Below, piece by piece: positions 53,072 through 61,757 of a stretch of DNA of 64,000 bases. How positions within the stretch are numbered: the first letter of the stretch is position 1; each line of letters opens with the position of its first letter. The notes below the pieces were generated by a model that saw nothing but the letters and a program-made list of their open reading frames with translations, was not told the origin of the DNA and searched no databases. The position numbers and the translations under genes are program-made. This DNA comes from Gorillibacterium timonense (lineage in GTDB: Bacteria; Bacillota; Bacilli; Paenibacillales; NBRC-103111): positions 715,246 to 779,245 of the forward strand of contig NZ_LN881723.1 of the NCBI RefSeq assembly GCF_001457415.1, given 5' to 3'.

Positions 53072-54102
53072 GGGTCCTCCTCGAATCCGGATACTTCCTT
53101 CTGATAATCGGCAAGTATCCGGTCTCCTCCTCTGATGAGCAGCGTCTCGGCTACCTCGCGGCCCAGCCGCTCCGGATCGGTGCCGCTTGCGGTTTCGGTG
53201 AAGAGCTCGCTGCCGTCGGGTCGTCCGATCACGCCAGTGAGGCGGATGAGCGGAGCGGTATCGACCGACAAAGGTGGTAATCCGTTCGGAGCTTGGTCCG
53301 ACATATCGCCGCCGGTTGTTGAACCTTCACCTTCATCAGCGAGAACCGCATAAGCTCCGATAGGAACCTGGCAGCCGCCGTTCAGCCGTCCGAGGAAGGA
53401 TCGCTCGGCACGGACCGCGAGCGCGGTCGGCTCGTGCTGAAGCAGCGCCAGCAGCTCCCGCATGAAGCCGTCGTCTACGCGGCATTCGATGCCGAGCGCA
53501 CCTTGGCCGACGGCCGGAATGCTCACGTCCGGCGGCAAATAGCCGCTGATCCGATCCGTCCAGCCCATGCGGATGAGTCCTGCCGCTGCGAGCAGGATCG
53601 CATCGAAGCCTTCCGACTCCAACTTGCGCAGCCGGGAATCGATGTTGCCGCGGACGGGCTCCACGCGAAGATCGGGCCGATGCGCGAGCAGCTGCGCCTG
53701 TCGGCGAAGACTGCTGGTTCCGACGCGCGCTCCTTGGGGCAGCTCTTCCAGGCTGCTCGCTTTCCTTGCTATCAGACAATCGCGTGCATCAGCGCGCTTC
53801 GGAACGGCGCCAAGCACAAGCCCGTTCTGACGCACCGACGGTACATCCTTCATGCTGTGCACCGCCATATCGATTTCTCCGGAGAGCAGCGCCTGCTCGA
53901 TCTCTTTCACGAACAAGCCTTTGCCGCCAACCTTCGATAAGGTGACATCCAGGATGCGGTCGCCTTTTGTTACGATTTTCACGATTTCGAAGCGGCATTC
54001 GATTCCGGAAGCCTCCGCAAGCTGTTTCAGCCTGTCAACGACTTGCCCGGTTTGGGTGAGCGCGAGCGCACTCTGCCGCGTCCCCACCTTGATGGTCCGC
54101 AT
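53068..54102 (-). CDS. hemC: Hydroxymethylbilane synthase (porphobilinogen deaminase)
   Basis: 344 residues. Polymerises four porphobilinogens. N-terminal IKVGTRQSALALTQTGQV, KEIEQALLSGEIDMAVHSMKD in pieces, the QGALGIECR segment, and the cofactor-anchoring Cys in LNGGCQVPIGAYA. A hydrophilic insert (about 264-288, DEGEGSTTGGDMSDQAPNG) expands a C-terminal loop; the usual length is about 310. It overlaps cobA-hemD by 4 bp and is preceded by a 405-bp gap. Confidence 0.95.
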   Translation of the reverse strand: MRTIKVGTRQSALALTQTGQVVDRLKQLAEASGIECRFEIVKIVTKGDRILDVTLSKVGGKGLFVKEIEQALLSGEIDMAVHSMKDVPSVRQNGLVLGAVPKRADARDCLIARKASSLEELPQGARVGTSSLRRQAQLLAHRPDLRVEPVRGNIDSRLRKLESEGFDAILLAAAGLIRMGWTDRISGYLPPDVSIPAVGQGALGIECRVDDGFMRELLALLQHEPTALAVRAERSFLGRLNGGCQVPIGAYAVLADEGEGSTTGGDMSDQAPNGLPPLSVDTAPLIRLTGVIGRPDGSELFTETASGTDPERLGREVAETLLIRGGDRILADYQKEVSGFEEDP

Positions 54103-54507
54103 GGTCGACTTCCTTTCTCGTACTGGTAGAGCGTGTCTTCAAACCCGTTCTCGAGCCAATTTAGTCAAACTGGGGCTAAGACGCGCTTTCGTACGCTTTC
54201 CACTCAACAACATGGTTTATGTACCTGTTCCCATCCCCATTAAGCTGTTCGTGATCACACGATTAGGGTTGAAAGCATACCTGGTCACAGGTTCCGTTCA
54301 GAACACCTTGCCTTCTTAAGAATAATTCCATTATAAACGATTCCGCCTGGAAAACCGAATGACTCGCACCCCAAGCTCCAGAAAAGTGGTATCCTGCTCC
54401 GGCTCCTCCACCTGGCTTATAGGCACAAATCGCCACAGAAGACCCTTTTTTATGGCACAACCAGCAAGACCCATTTTAATGGCACAACCAGCATCAAGAA
54501 GCTCCTT
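54103..54507. other. Intergenic gap hemC-siroheme gene with repeat fragments
   Basis: 405 bp with no convincing gene. It contains TAGAGCGTGT…CAAACCCG at 54127, which recurs at 55402 on the other side of the siroheme gene, and ATCACACGATTAGGGTTGAAAGC near 54254, which resembles 13498. It also has a 27/28-bp direct duplication around ATGGCACAACCAGCA at 54452 and 54480. These suggest decayed mobile DNA. Confidence 0.5.
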
Positions 54508-55164
54508 CTAAATCTCCAGCCTCTCTTTGAGCCGGGCAAACGCTTCTTCCCGGTACTTTTCGAATGCCCCGGAACGAATCGCAGCCAGCGCTGCTTCATC
54601 GGAAGCCTCCTTCAACAGCTGGCTTCGCAGCGCAGGGTCGCTCGTCCCCGCCAGCACCCGCTCGCGTACCTCGCGGAGAAATTTCATATATTCGGCATAT
54701 TCATCGCCGTATCGTTCCGCAATTTCGGCTGCGAGGCTTCGGGCGGCCGTTGGACTCGCCCCCGACGTGGATACGGCGATCAAGAGCTCGCCGCGCCGAA
54801 CAGAGGCCGGGACGGTAAAACTGCCCGCCTGCGGATCATCCGCGCTATTGCACAGTTGCCCGGCTTCTTCCGCTTCCGCGCATACCCGGCGGTTGACCTC
54901 CCGGTCCCCAGTTGCGGCGAATACAAGCAGCGCTCCGCTCTCCGCAGCATCTCCCGGCCGGTATTCCCTCTGCACGAGAGTAATGACGCCTTCCTCGGCC
55001 CAAAATGCAAATGCTGGACGAACCTCCGGTGAAATCACCTTCACCGACGCTCCTGATGCGAGCAGAGAAGCGGTTTTTCGCTCCGCAACCGACCCGCCTC
55101 CGACCACCAGGCAGCGCTTGCCGTCCAGCTTCAGGATCAGGGGATAGGCTGAACTCTCCGTCAT
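54508..55164 (-). CDS. Precorrin-2 dehydrogenase / sirohydrochlorin ferrochelatase-type protein
   Basis: 218 residues, CysG N-terminal/Met8p-like (SirC/YlnF type). NAD+-dependent oxidation of precorrin-2 to sirohydrochlorin in siroheme synthesis, acting after the CobA part of the adjacent fusion. N-terminal YPLILKLDGKRCLVVGGGSVAERK (Rossmann fold), LLVFAATGDREVN, then a dimerisation domain and helical C-terminus. The start at 55164 (MTESS) has GGGAGG upstream. Located upstream of hemC in the same direction but separated by a 405-bp gap. Confidence 0.88.
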   Translation of the reverse strand: MTESSAYPLILKLDGKRCLVVGGGSVAERKTASLLASGASVKVISPEVRPAFAFWAEEGVITLVQREYRPGDAAESGALLVFAATGDREVNRRVCAEAEEAGQLCNSADDPQAGSFTVPASVRRGELLIAVSTSGASPTAARSLAAEIAERYGDEYAEYMKFLREVRERVLAGTSDPALRSQLLKEASDEAALAAIRSGAFEKYREEAFARLKERLEI

Positions 55165-55521
55165 CTCGAAACCTCCCATTCTTTGGGATAACGATACCAC
55201 AAACGATTCTCCCGTTGCACGTCCTCCCCCCATCCGATTTCATCGGAGCCAACAGTCCTGCCGACAAAGCTGCCCATACGAACAGCCTCCCTCTCCTGTG
55301 CAGCCCTCTAGTAAGCCTCGCAGCCGGAACAAGACAAGCTTTTGCTTTCAGGCGAGATCGTGTACCCTGTAGGTTGAGTATTACTCGATTTATGTACTGC
55401 CTAGAGCGTGTTCGCAAACCCGGTCTTCGGCCCCAAGAGAACTCAAGAACTCATCGGGTTGAACCACCTCGCTCTTTAGCTCGTCCTTATGATAAGAAAA
55501 CTCGCCTAAGGAGAGGACTCC

Positions 55522-56226
55522 ATGTTTACCCTGCTCATCGTCGAAGACGATAAAAAGCTCGCAGCGATGCTGCAGAAGCATCTGGAAAAATACCGGTATC
55601 AGGTCGAACAGGTCGAAGACTTCGGCAAGGTGATGGAGACGTTCCGCGCGGTGTCTCCCCACCTCGTGCTGCTCGATGTCAATCTGCCCCGCTTCGACGG
55701 CTTCTACTGGTGCCGCCAAATCAGGGCCGAATCGACCTGTCCGATCCTGTTCATCTCCGCCCGGGATGGCCATCTCGATCAGGTGATGGCGCTGGAGAAC
55801 GGGGCTGACGATTATTTGATCAAGCCTTTTCATTACGAACTTGTGACCGCCAAGGTCGGAAGCCATCTCCGCCGCGCTTACGGCTCCCTCTCCGCTCGAC
55901 AGGAAGAGCGTTCGGTGCAAGCCGCAGGTCTGGAGCTATATCCCGAGCGGCTTCTCGTTAAGGGAGCGGAGGGAGAAATCGAGCTCGGCCAGAAGGAAAC
56001 CCTTCTCCTGCTCGCCCTCATGGAGCGGGCCGGGCGCGTAGTCAGCCGAGAGAAGCTGCTGGATCTCCTCTGGGAGGATCAGCATTTTGTCGACGATAAC
56101 ACGCTTAACGTCTATGTAACTCGCATCCGCAAGAAGCTGAAGGAGCTCGGACGGGAGCATTCCGTTGAAACGGTGCGGGGAGCCGGGTATCTTTTTCAGG
56201 CGGAGCTGCCGGGTAAGGAGGAGTAA
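55522..56226 (+). CDS. BceR-like OmpR-family response regulator
   Basis: 234 residues. Receiver domain (1-118) with phospho-acceptor Asp52 in VLLDVNLPRFDG, acidic pair EDD and Lys105-like DDYLIKPFHYE. C-terminal winged helix (about 130-232, ELYPERLLVKGAEGEIELGQ then VYVTRIRKKLKELG). With the downstream small kinase and BceAB-type transporter it forms a peptide-sensing module; a BceR-type operator (TTACA-N4-TGTAA) precedes the transporter genes. AAGGAGAGG lies before the ATG. First gene on the plus strand between two heme loci. Confidence 0.9.
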   Translation: MFTLLIVEDDKKLAAMLQKHLEKYRYQVEQVEDFGKVMETFRAVSPHLVLLDVNLPRFDGFYWCRQIRAESTCPILFISARDGHLDQVMALENGADDYLIKPFHYELVTAKVGSHLRRAYGSLSARQEERSVQAAGLELYPERLLVKGAEGEIELGQKETLLLLALMERAGRVVSREKLLDLLWEDQHFVDDNTLNVYVTRIRKKLKELGREHSVETVRGAGYLFQAELPGKEE

Positions 56227-56227
56227 C

Positions 56228-57247
56228 ATGAAACTGTTTTGGAAGGAGCAAACCCCTCTTCTCGCTTTCTATGCGCTGCAAGCGCTCCTGATCCCGCTGC
56301 TCTACTCGCTGCTTGACGTTCGCTTTAATGAGACGCTCGTCCTCTATGGGTTCCTGCTCAGTCTAGCAGTGCTTGTCGTCTATCTCGTCTTCCGTTATCT
56401 CACTCATCGGAGCTTCTACCGCCAGCTTGCCTCTGAAACACTTCCGGAGGACTGGAACAGCGCCCTTTTCCGGGAGGAAGAGGCCGCTCCTTTGTCCGAA
56501 GCGTTGAACCGACTCCTCCTCCTTCAAGAAAAGCATTACCGGGACGAGCTGACTCGCGAGAAAAATCGCATGGACATGCACTTGACCTTTGTTAATCGAT
56601 GGGTCCACCAGATGAAAACTCCCGTCTCCGTGCTCCAATTGACCGCCCGCGAACTGGACGATGAGGCCGGAGACAGCATTCAAGAGGAGCTGGAGCGAAT
56701 CAAGAAGGGCCTCGAAATGGTGCTGTATACCGCACGCCTCGAGCGCTTTGAGCAGGACATCGCCATTCGCCCGGTGCCACTTCGTGAAGTGGCTGCCCAT
56801 GCCGTGAAAGAAAACCGCAGGCTCTTCATCCGCAAAGGAATTCAAGCGGAGCTGCAGATCGACGAAGGAATTCAAGTTTACAGCGACGAGAAATGGCTGC
56901 TGTTTGTCCTCGGACAGATCGTCACGAATGCCGTCAATTATTCCGGAGGTCCAGGCAAAACCATTACGATCGGCGCGAAAAGAGCGGCTCATCCTGGCGA
57001 AGTCACCGAGTTGACGGTGCAGGATGAAGGGATCGGCATCGTCAAGGAAGATTTGCGTCGAGTCTTTGCCCCCTCTTTCACCGGAGAGCGGGGACGCGAG
57101 TATACGGAATCGACCGGAATGGGCCTCTATTTGGTCAAAGAGATCTGCACACGGCTCGGACACGAGGTGTCCATCACTTCACAGCCCGAAGTCGGAACCA
57201 CGGTAACCCTCTGCTTTCCTCGCCCTCCCGCTCCACCCGGCAAATGA
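56228..57247 (+). CDS. BceS-like intramembrane-sensing histidine kinase
   Basis: 339 residues. Two membrane helices (about 12-28 and 37-57) with almost no extracytoplasmic loop, so it is unlikely to bind a peptide itself; family members sense through the BceAB transporter. H-box HQMKTPVSVLQL (His127), N-box QIVTNAVNYSG, G-boxes DEGIGI and STGMGLYLVKEI. The ATG at 56228 has GGAGGAG just before it, overlapping the regulator's stop, so the pair is coupled. A frame 21 codons longer has no such site. Confidence 0.9.
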   Translation: MKLFWKEQTPLLAFYALQALLIPLLYSLLDVRFNETLVLYGFLLSLAVLVVYLVFRYLTHRSFYRQLASETLPEDWNSALFREEEAAPLSEALNRLLLLQEKHYRDELTREKNRMDMHLTFVNRWVHQMKTPVSVLQLTARELDDEAGDSIQEELERIKKGLEMVLYTARLERFEQDIAIRPVPLREVAAHAVKENRRLFIRKGIQAELQIDEGIQVYSDEKWLLFVLGQIVTNAVNYSGGPGKTITIGAKRAAHPGEVTELTVQDEGIGIVKEDLRRVFAPSFTGERGREYTESTGMGLYLVKEICTRLGHEVSITSQPEVGTTVTLCFPRPPAPPGK

Positions 57248-57284
57248 ATCCACCATGAATCCAATCCAGGCAAACGGATGTTAA

Positions 57285-57302
57285 CCTTACAAAGCTGTAA
57301 GG
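57285..57302 (+). promoter_or_regulatory. BceR-type operator upstream of bceAB-like genes
   Basis: CCTTACAAAGCTGTAAGG: 7-bp inverted half-sites around a 4-bp centre, fitting the published BceR-like consensus TNACA-N4-TGTAA. 104 bp before the ATPase gene. Confidence 0.7.
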
Positions 57303-57405
57303 AAAACGTAAGCTAATTCCATAGCAGGCCGTAGAGCGGTTTTGTACACTGAACAGGACATCAGCCGTCCCGTCATGAACGGCTTGCGAAAGGATGCGTT
57401 ACCCT

Positions 57406-58176
57406 ATGGAAATCTTGAAAGTAACAGCAGTAGGCAAAGTCTATCCGGGAAAAGTAGCTACCCAGGCGCTAACCGATATTCACATGTCCATCGATCCGGG
57501 CGAATTCGTCGGCATCATGGGACCGTCCGGCAGCGGCAAGACGACTCTTCTCAACATGGTCTCCACCATCGACACGCCCAGCGCCGGCGAAATCCTCATC
57601 AACGGGCAGAATCCGCACCGTATGAAACGTAAGGAGCTGGCCGTTTTCCGCCGCAAAGAGCTCGGTTTCGTCTTCCAGGACTTTAATTTGCTGGACACCC
57701 TCACCGTTGCCGAAAATATCGTCCTGCCTCTCACCCTGGAAGGGAAAAAGCTCGCGGAGATGGACGTGAGGTTGAAGCAAGTGGCCAAGCGGCTCGGAAT
57801 CGAAGAGATGCTGAATAAGCGCCCCTATGAATTGTCCGGCGGGCAGCGCCAGCGCACCGCTATCGCTCGTGCCATCATCGCCAGACCCTCACTTGTCCTG
57901 GCCGATGAGCCGACTGGCTCGCTCGATTCCAATGCTTCCCGAACGGTCATGGAGGTTCTGGAGGACATAAACCGCACCGATGGAACAACCCTCATGCTGG
58001 TTACCCATGACCCGCTTGCAGCCAGCTACTGCCACCGCGTCGTCTTCATCAAGGACGGCAAGCTGGCGGGAGAGATTTACCGGGGAGACAGCCGCCAGGC
58101 CTTTTTCCAGAACATCATCGACATGCTGTCGTTTTGGGGAGGGAATGCAAATGAACTTTCCTCAATTCGCCTTTAA
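57406..58176 (+). CDS. BceA-like ABC transporter ATPase
   Basis: 256 residues. Walker A GPSGSGKTTLLN, Q-loop FVFQDFNLLDTLTV, signature LSGGQRQRTAIARA, Walker B LVLADEPTGSLD, switch His in VTHDP. MacB/BceA-type peptide-efflux or target-protection ATPases share this pattern. ATG 57406 (MEILKV) has AAGGA about 11 nt upstream; ATG 57394 would place the site too close. Overlaps the permease gene by 26 bp. Confidence 0.92.
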   Translation: MEILKVTAVGKVYPGKVATQALTDIHMSIDPGEFVGIMGPSGSGKTTLLNMVSTIDTPSAGEILINGQNPHRMKRKELAVFRRKELGFVFQDFNLLDTLTVAENIVLPLTLEGKKLAEMDVRLKQVAKRLGIEEMLNKRPYELSGGQRQRTAIARAIIARPSLVLADEPTGSLDSNASRTVMEVLEDINRTDGTTLMLVTHDPLAASYCHRVVFIKDGKLAGEIYRGDSRQAFFQNIIDMLSFWGGNANELSSIRL

Positions 58177-60109
58177 TAACGTCCGACGCAACAGCCGTGC
58201 GTATATCGCCTATTTTCTGAGCAGCGCCTTCATGGTCATGATCTTCTTCTCCTACGCCGTGTTTCTGTATCATCCCGACGTAGCGGTCTCCGAGCTGGGG
58301 AAGATGTCGCAAACCGGCATTCGGATCGCAGAATACATCATCTTTGTTTTCTCGTTTCTGTTTGTCCTGTATTCGATCAGCGTGTTCCTCAAGGCGCGCA
58401 ACCGGGAATTCGGACTCCTCACCATTCTAGGCGCTTCATCTAGTCAACTGAATCGATTGATTTTTCTAGAGAATATGATCATCGGCGTCACTTCCATCAT
58501 CACCGGCATGGCCGCCGGGCTTCTGCTCTCCAAGCTGTTTCTGCTCTTCAGCTCCCGATTCATCGGCTTGAGTGAGATGCCGTTCTATTGGCCGGGACAG
58601 GCAATTCTGCTCACCTCGGGAGCTTTTCTCGCGCTCTTCCTGTTCCTGTCCTTGTTTAACCTCATGTTCATTCGTAAAAGCCGGGTATTGGAGCTTTTGA
58701 CGGGAACGAGCCGACCCAAAAAAGAACCGCGCGCTTCCATTCTTCTTTCCTTGCTCACGGTCCTTTTGCTGGGATCTGCGCTTTTCCTCCTGTACAAGGA
58801 AGGATTTGCTCCTGAAGCGGTGTTGGCGGCTGCGTTTCTCGGAATCACCGGTACGTATTTCTTTTACACGCAGCTCTCCGTCCTGGTCTTCCGCTTGCTT
58901 CGCAAAAACCGTCGCCTGTTCTGGAAGCGGACGAACCTGCTGTGGATTTCGGAATTTACGTACAAGCTGAAGGACAACGCGCGGATGCTGTTCATGGTAA
59001 CGGTCGCCATCTCGATCGCCTGCATGAGCATAGGCTTGGTCCTCTCGGCCCGACATGAGAATGAGCAGCTTTACCGAAACACCCCCTTCGCACTCACCTA
59101 TGCTGAGTATTCGCAGACCAAGAAAACCGCAGCTGAGCTGGAAGAGATCGATGCCTTTTTGGCCAAGGAAAACATCCCTTTTGAAAAAGCAACGGTCAAG
59201 TCGTTTACGTATCAAATCCAAGCGACCGATAAATCCCGCTATGTCGATTTCATGTCCCGCAGCGACTTCGAGAAGCTGTACCCCCTCCTTCCGGCGAGCC
59301 AGACGGATCCCGCTCCTCCTGAACCTTCCGGAGGCTGGACCACCGAGAAAGGCTTGTCCATCAAAGGAAGCAATAACGGCGAGCTAAACACAAGTCGAGT
59401 TGAGCTGAAGGACCTCTCCTTGACCCTGCAGTTAGATGAAGCGTCAATGAAACGACTCGGCGGCTACCTGTCCATGACAAATACGCTCATTGTGGAAGAC
59501 AGTGTGTTTACGAAGCTCGTCAATCTGCAAAAGAACGGCCGGTTTCAAACCATTCCGGTTACAAAATATCGGGTTCCAGCTTGGGACAACCTCGGCTACC
59601 CAGACGGCGATAACCCGGAAGCCGTATTCAGCAAAAAGCTAATGGACCATTGGCAGGAAAAAAAGATGAATCCGGACGGCTACCTGAGCATGCGCGCAGA
59701 CAAATACCGCTGGGTCAAGGAATCGACGTCGATGATCGGCTTCATCTGTTTCTTCATCTCGGCGATCTTCTCCGTCTCCTCGGCCAGCTTCCTCTACTTC
59801 AAGCTGTTTGCGGAGCTGACCCGGGACGGTCAAAATTACCGCTCTCTGTCGCGGATCGGATTGACCGTCCGGGAGATGAAGCGTTCGGTTACGACCCAGA
59901 TCGCGCTGCTGTTCTTCTTGCCGACCGCCATCTCCACCATTCAAACCTTTGTAGTCCTGAGGCCTATCTTGAAGAGCATCGACATTCCGATCTCTCTACC
60001 TCCGGTGTTGACAGCGTCCATCTTTTTCGCGGCTGCACAGTTGCTCTATTTCCTCATCGTCCGCTCCCGTTACGTGCTGCATTTGGAGAGACGAATGGAA
60101 CGCGTTTAG
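58151..60109 (+). CDS. BceB-like ABC transporter permease
   Basis: 652 residues, FtsX-type permease with about ten membrane helices and one large extracytoplasmic domain (about 310-520, between helices VII and VIII), the hallmark of BceB-type transporters that recognise peptide antibiotics and pass the signal to the kinase. N-terminal FAFNNVRRNSRAYIAYFLSS, ARNREFGLLTILGAS, and C-terminal LSRIGLTVREMKRSVTTQI. Start 58151 has GGGGAGGG 7 nt upstream, inside the ATPase gene. The target compound cannot be inferred, though bacitracin- or lantibiotic-like cell-wall peptides are typical. Confidence 0.9.
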   Translation: MNFPQFAFNNVRRNSRAYIAYFLSSAFMVMIFFSYAVFLYHPDVAVSELGKMSQTGIRIAEYIIFVFSFLFVLYSISVFLKARNREFGLLTILGASSSQLNRLIFLENMIIGVTSIITGMAAGLLLSKLFLLFSSRFIGLSEMPFYWPGQAILLTSGAFLALFLFLSLFNLMFIRKSRVLELLTGTSRPKKEPRASILLSLLTVLLLGSALFLLYKEGFAPEAVLAAAFLGITGTYFFYTQLSVLVFRLLRKNRRLFWKRTNLLWISEFTYKLKDNARMLFMVTVAISIACMSIGLVLSARHENEQLYRNTPFALTYAEYSQTKKTAAELEEIDAFLAKENIPFEKATVKSFTYQIQATDKSRYVDFMSRSDFEKLYPLLPASQTDPAPPEPSGGWTTEKGLSIKGSNNGELNTSRVELKDLSLTLQLDEASMKRLGGYLSMTNTLIVEDSVFTKLVNLQKNGRFQTIPVTKYRVPAWDNLGYPDGDNPEAVFSKKLMDHWQEKKMNPDGYLSMRADKYRWVKESTSMIGFICFFISAIFSVSSASFLYFKLFAELTRDGQNYRSLSRIGLTVREMKRSVTTQIALLFFLPTAISTIQTFVVLRPILKSIDIPISLPPVLTASIFFAAAQLLYFLIVRSRYVLHLERRMERV

Positions 60110-60132
60110 CGATCGAACACAACGATCACAAA

Positions 60133-60180
60133 AGGGAACGAATCAAGCTCGGACCATTTGTCCGGCTTGATTCGTTCCCT
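60133..60180 (+). terminator. Terminator 1 after the permease gene
   Basis: 16-bp stem AGGGAACGAATCAAGC with GCTTGATTCGTTCCCT enclosing a smaller GGACC/TCC pairing; ATCTTTCG follows. Confidence 0.75.
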
Positions 60181-60199
60181 ATCTTTCGTCCTATCTATT

Positions 60200-60244
60200 A
60201 GGAGCGGTACCCAAGCAGGCGATAACCTGCTTGGTACCGCTCCT
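60200..60244. terminator. Terminator 2 between the permease gene and hemA
   Basis: 19-bp near-perfect hairpin (AGGAGCGGTACC-C-AAGCAGG with CCTGCTTGGTACCGCTCCT, 6-nt loop) between convergent genes. Confidence 0.75.
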
Positions 60245-60256
60245 TTGTCATGTAAG

Positions 60257-61642
60257 CTACGCTGTCACCATGCGGCTTGCCAGCGGTTCGGGTTCATTCC
60301 GGGATACCTCCAGCGCAAGCTCCGGCTCTGGCTGAGTCGCATGCTCCGGTTCAGCAGCTCCCTTCACCCATTCTTCCAAGGCAAACAGCTTGACGAACTG
60401 CTCAACCGCTTCGCTGCCATTATCCTCGCCGGCCAACTCCTTAACCCGGATGATCGGATCCCGCAGCATTTGATTCACGATGCTCTTGGTCAAGCGATGA
60501 ATCACCGTCTTGTCCCGATCGCTCAAATGCGGGAGCTTCTTCATCAGGCTGTCCATCGTATCCTCATGAATACGTGACGATTTCTCCTGCAGGGCATGGA
60601 TGACCGGACCGACGCCAAGGGTTTTGAGCCAATGGGCAAACAGGCCGTGTTCTTCCTCGATGATCTCTTCAATTCGCGAAGCCGCTTTACGGCGTTCCTC
60701 CAGATTGGATTCGACAATCGATTCCAGATCATCGATGTTGGATAGATGCACACCGGGAAGCTCGGCGATCTGCGGGTCCAGGTCGCGCGGAACAGCGATG
60801 TCGATCAAGAACAGCGGGCGACCCGCACGTCCCGGCAAAATTGCCTCGACATCCCGCTTAGCAAGCACCGTCTCGGACGAACCGGTCGAGCTGATCACGA
60901 TATCCGCCGCTGCCAGTTCTTCCGATAACAATGCGAACGGTACGGCTTGTCCGCCGAAGCGCAGCGCAAGCTCCTCAGCCTTCTCATACGTCCGGTTCAT
61001 GACAACCAGCTCCGCCGCACCTCCGCTATGCAGATGTTTGGCTGTGAGCTCCCCCATTTTTCCGGCGCCGATGATCAGCACGCGCTTGCCGGCGAATGAT
61101 CCGAAGAATCGGCGGCCGAGCTCTACGGCGGCATAGCTGACCGATACCGGGTTATCCGCGATCGAGGTCTCCGTTCGCGCCCGTTTCGCAAGTGTGACCG
61201 CCTGCTTGAACAGCATGTTGAAGAGGGTGCCCGTCGTCTTCTCCGCTTGCGCGCACAAAAAGGCATTGCGGACTTGTCCTAGAATCTGGGTCTCGCCGAT
61301 CACCATCGAATCGAGTCCGCACGCGACGCGGAAGAGATGCTTCACCGCCTCCTCTTCCTCCAGGAAAAACAGGTGAGGGTTAAACTCTTCCCGGCTCACG
61401 CCGAATCGCTGCTCCAGATAGGAGCGTATATAATTGCCGCACATTTTCTTGCGGTCCACTACAAGGAATAATTCTGTCCGATTGCAGGTCGAGACGATGA
61501 CGCATTCCAGCACGCTGGTCGTCTCTTTCAGTTCCCGCAGCGCCTCGGGCAGATCAGAGGCGGACAGGGCGAACTTCTCCCGCAATTCTACGGGGGCTGT
61601 CCGATAATGAAGTCCAACCGCCAAGATATGCAATCCGCTCAT
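60257..61642 (-). CDS. hemA: Glutamyl-tRNA reductase
   Basis: 461 residues. Reduces glutamyl-tRNA(Glu) to glutamate-1-semialdehyde, the first step of tetrapyrrole synthesis. Catalytic Cys53 in VIVSTCNRTEL, GETQILGQVRNA, NADPH fold VLIIGAGKMGELTAKHL, and a helical dimerisation end. The C-terminal ~35 residues (AAEPEHATQPEPELALEVSR) are a low-complexity acidic tail beyond the family core. ATG 61642 lies one codon after a GTG at 61645; ribosome site weak (AGCAGG). Separated from the other heme genes by the Bce-like module. Confidence 0.95.
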   Translation of the reverse strand: MSGLHILAVGLHYRTAPVELREKFALSASDLPEALRELKETTSVLECVIVSTCNRTELFLVVDRKKMCGNYIRSYLEQRFGVSREEFNPHLFFLEEEEAVKHLFRVACGLDSMVIGETQILGQVRNAFLCAQAEKTTGTLFNMLFKQAVTLAKRARTETSIADNPVSVSYAAVELGRRFFGSFAGKRVLIIGAGKMGELTAKHLHSGGAAELVVMNRTYEKAEELALRFGGQAVPFALLSEELAAADIVISSTGSSETVLAKRDVEAILPGRAGRPLFLIDIAVPRDLDPQIAELPGVHLSNIDDLESIVESNLEERRKAASRIEEIIEEEHGLFAHWLKTLGVGPVIHALQEKSSRIHEDTMDSLMKKLPHLSDRDKTVIHRLTKSIVNQMLRDPIIRVKELAGEDNGSEAVEQFVKLFALEEWVKGAAEPEHATQPEPELALEVSRNEPEPLASRMVTA

Positions 61643-61757
61643 CACCTGCTTTCATTGAAGTCTTCTCGATTATATCATAGTCCCAAAAGCAAAGTTTGCT
61701 CCAGGAGACAGACTTTTTGAAGAACCTGTGTCCAAAGTCATTGACTATTTTGAATAT

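Noticed and set aside
54263-54460. 65-codon minus-strand frame in the hemC gap
   Set aside because: No ribosome site, odd composition, and located in a region of repeat fragments.
55234-55521. Remnant of hemX next to the siroheme gene
   Set aside because: I looked for a multi-pass membrane frame on the minus strand and found none; the gap shows only repeat fragments and the regulator's upstream region.
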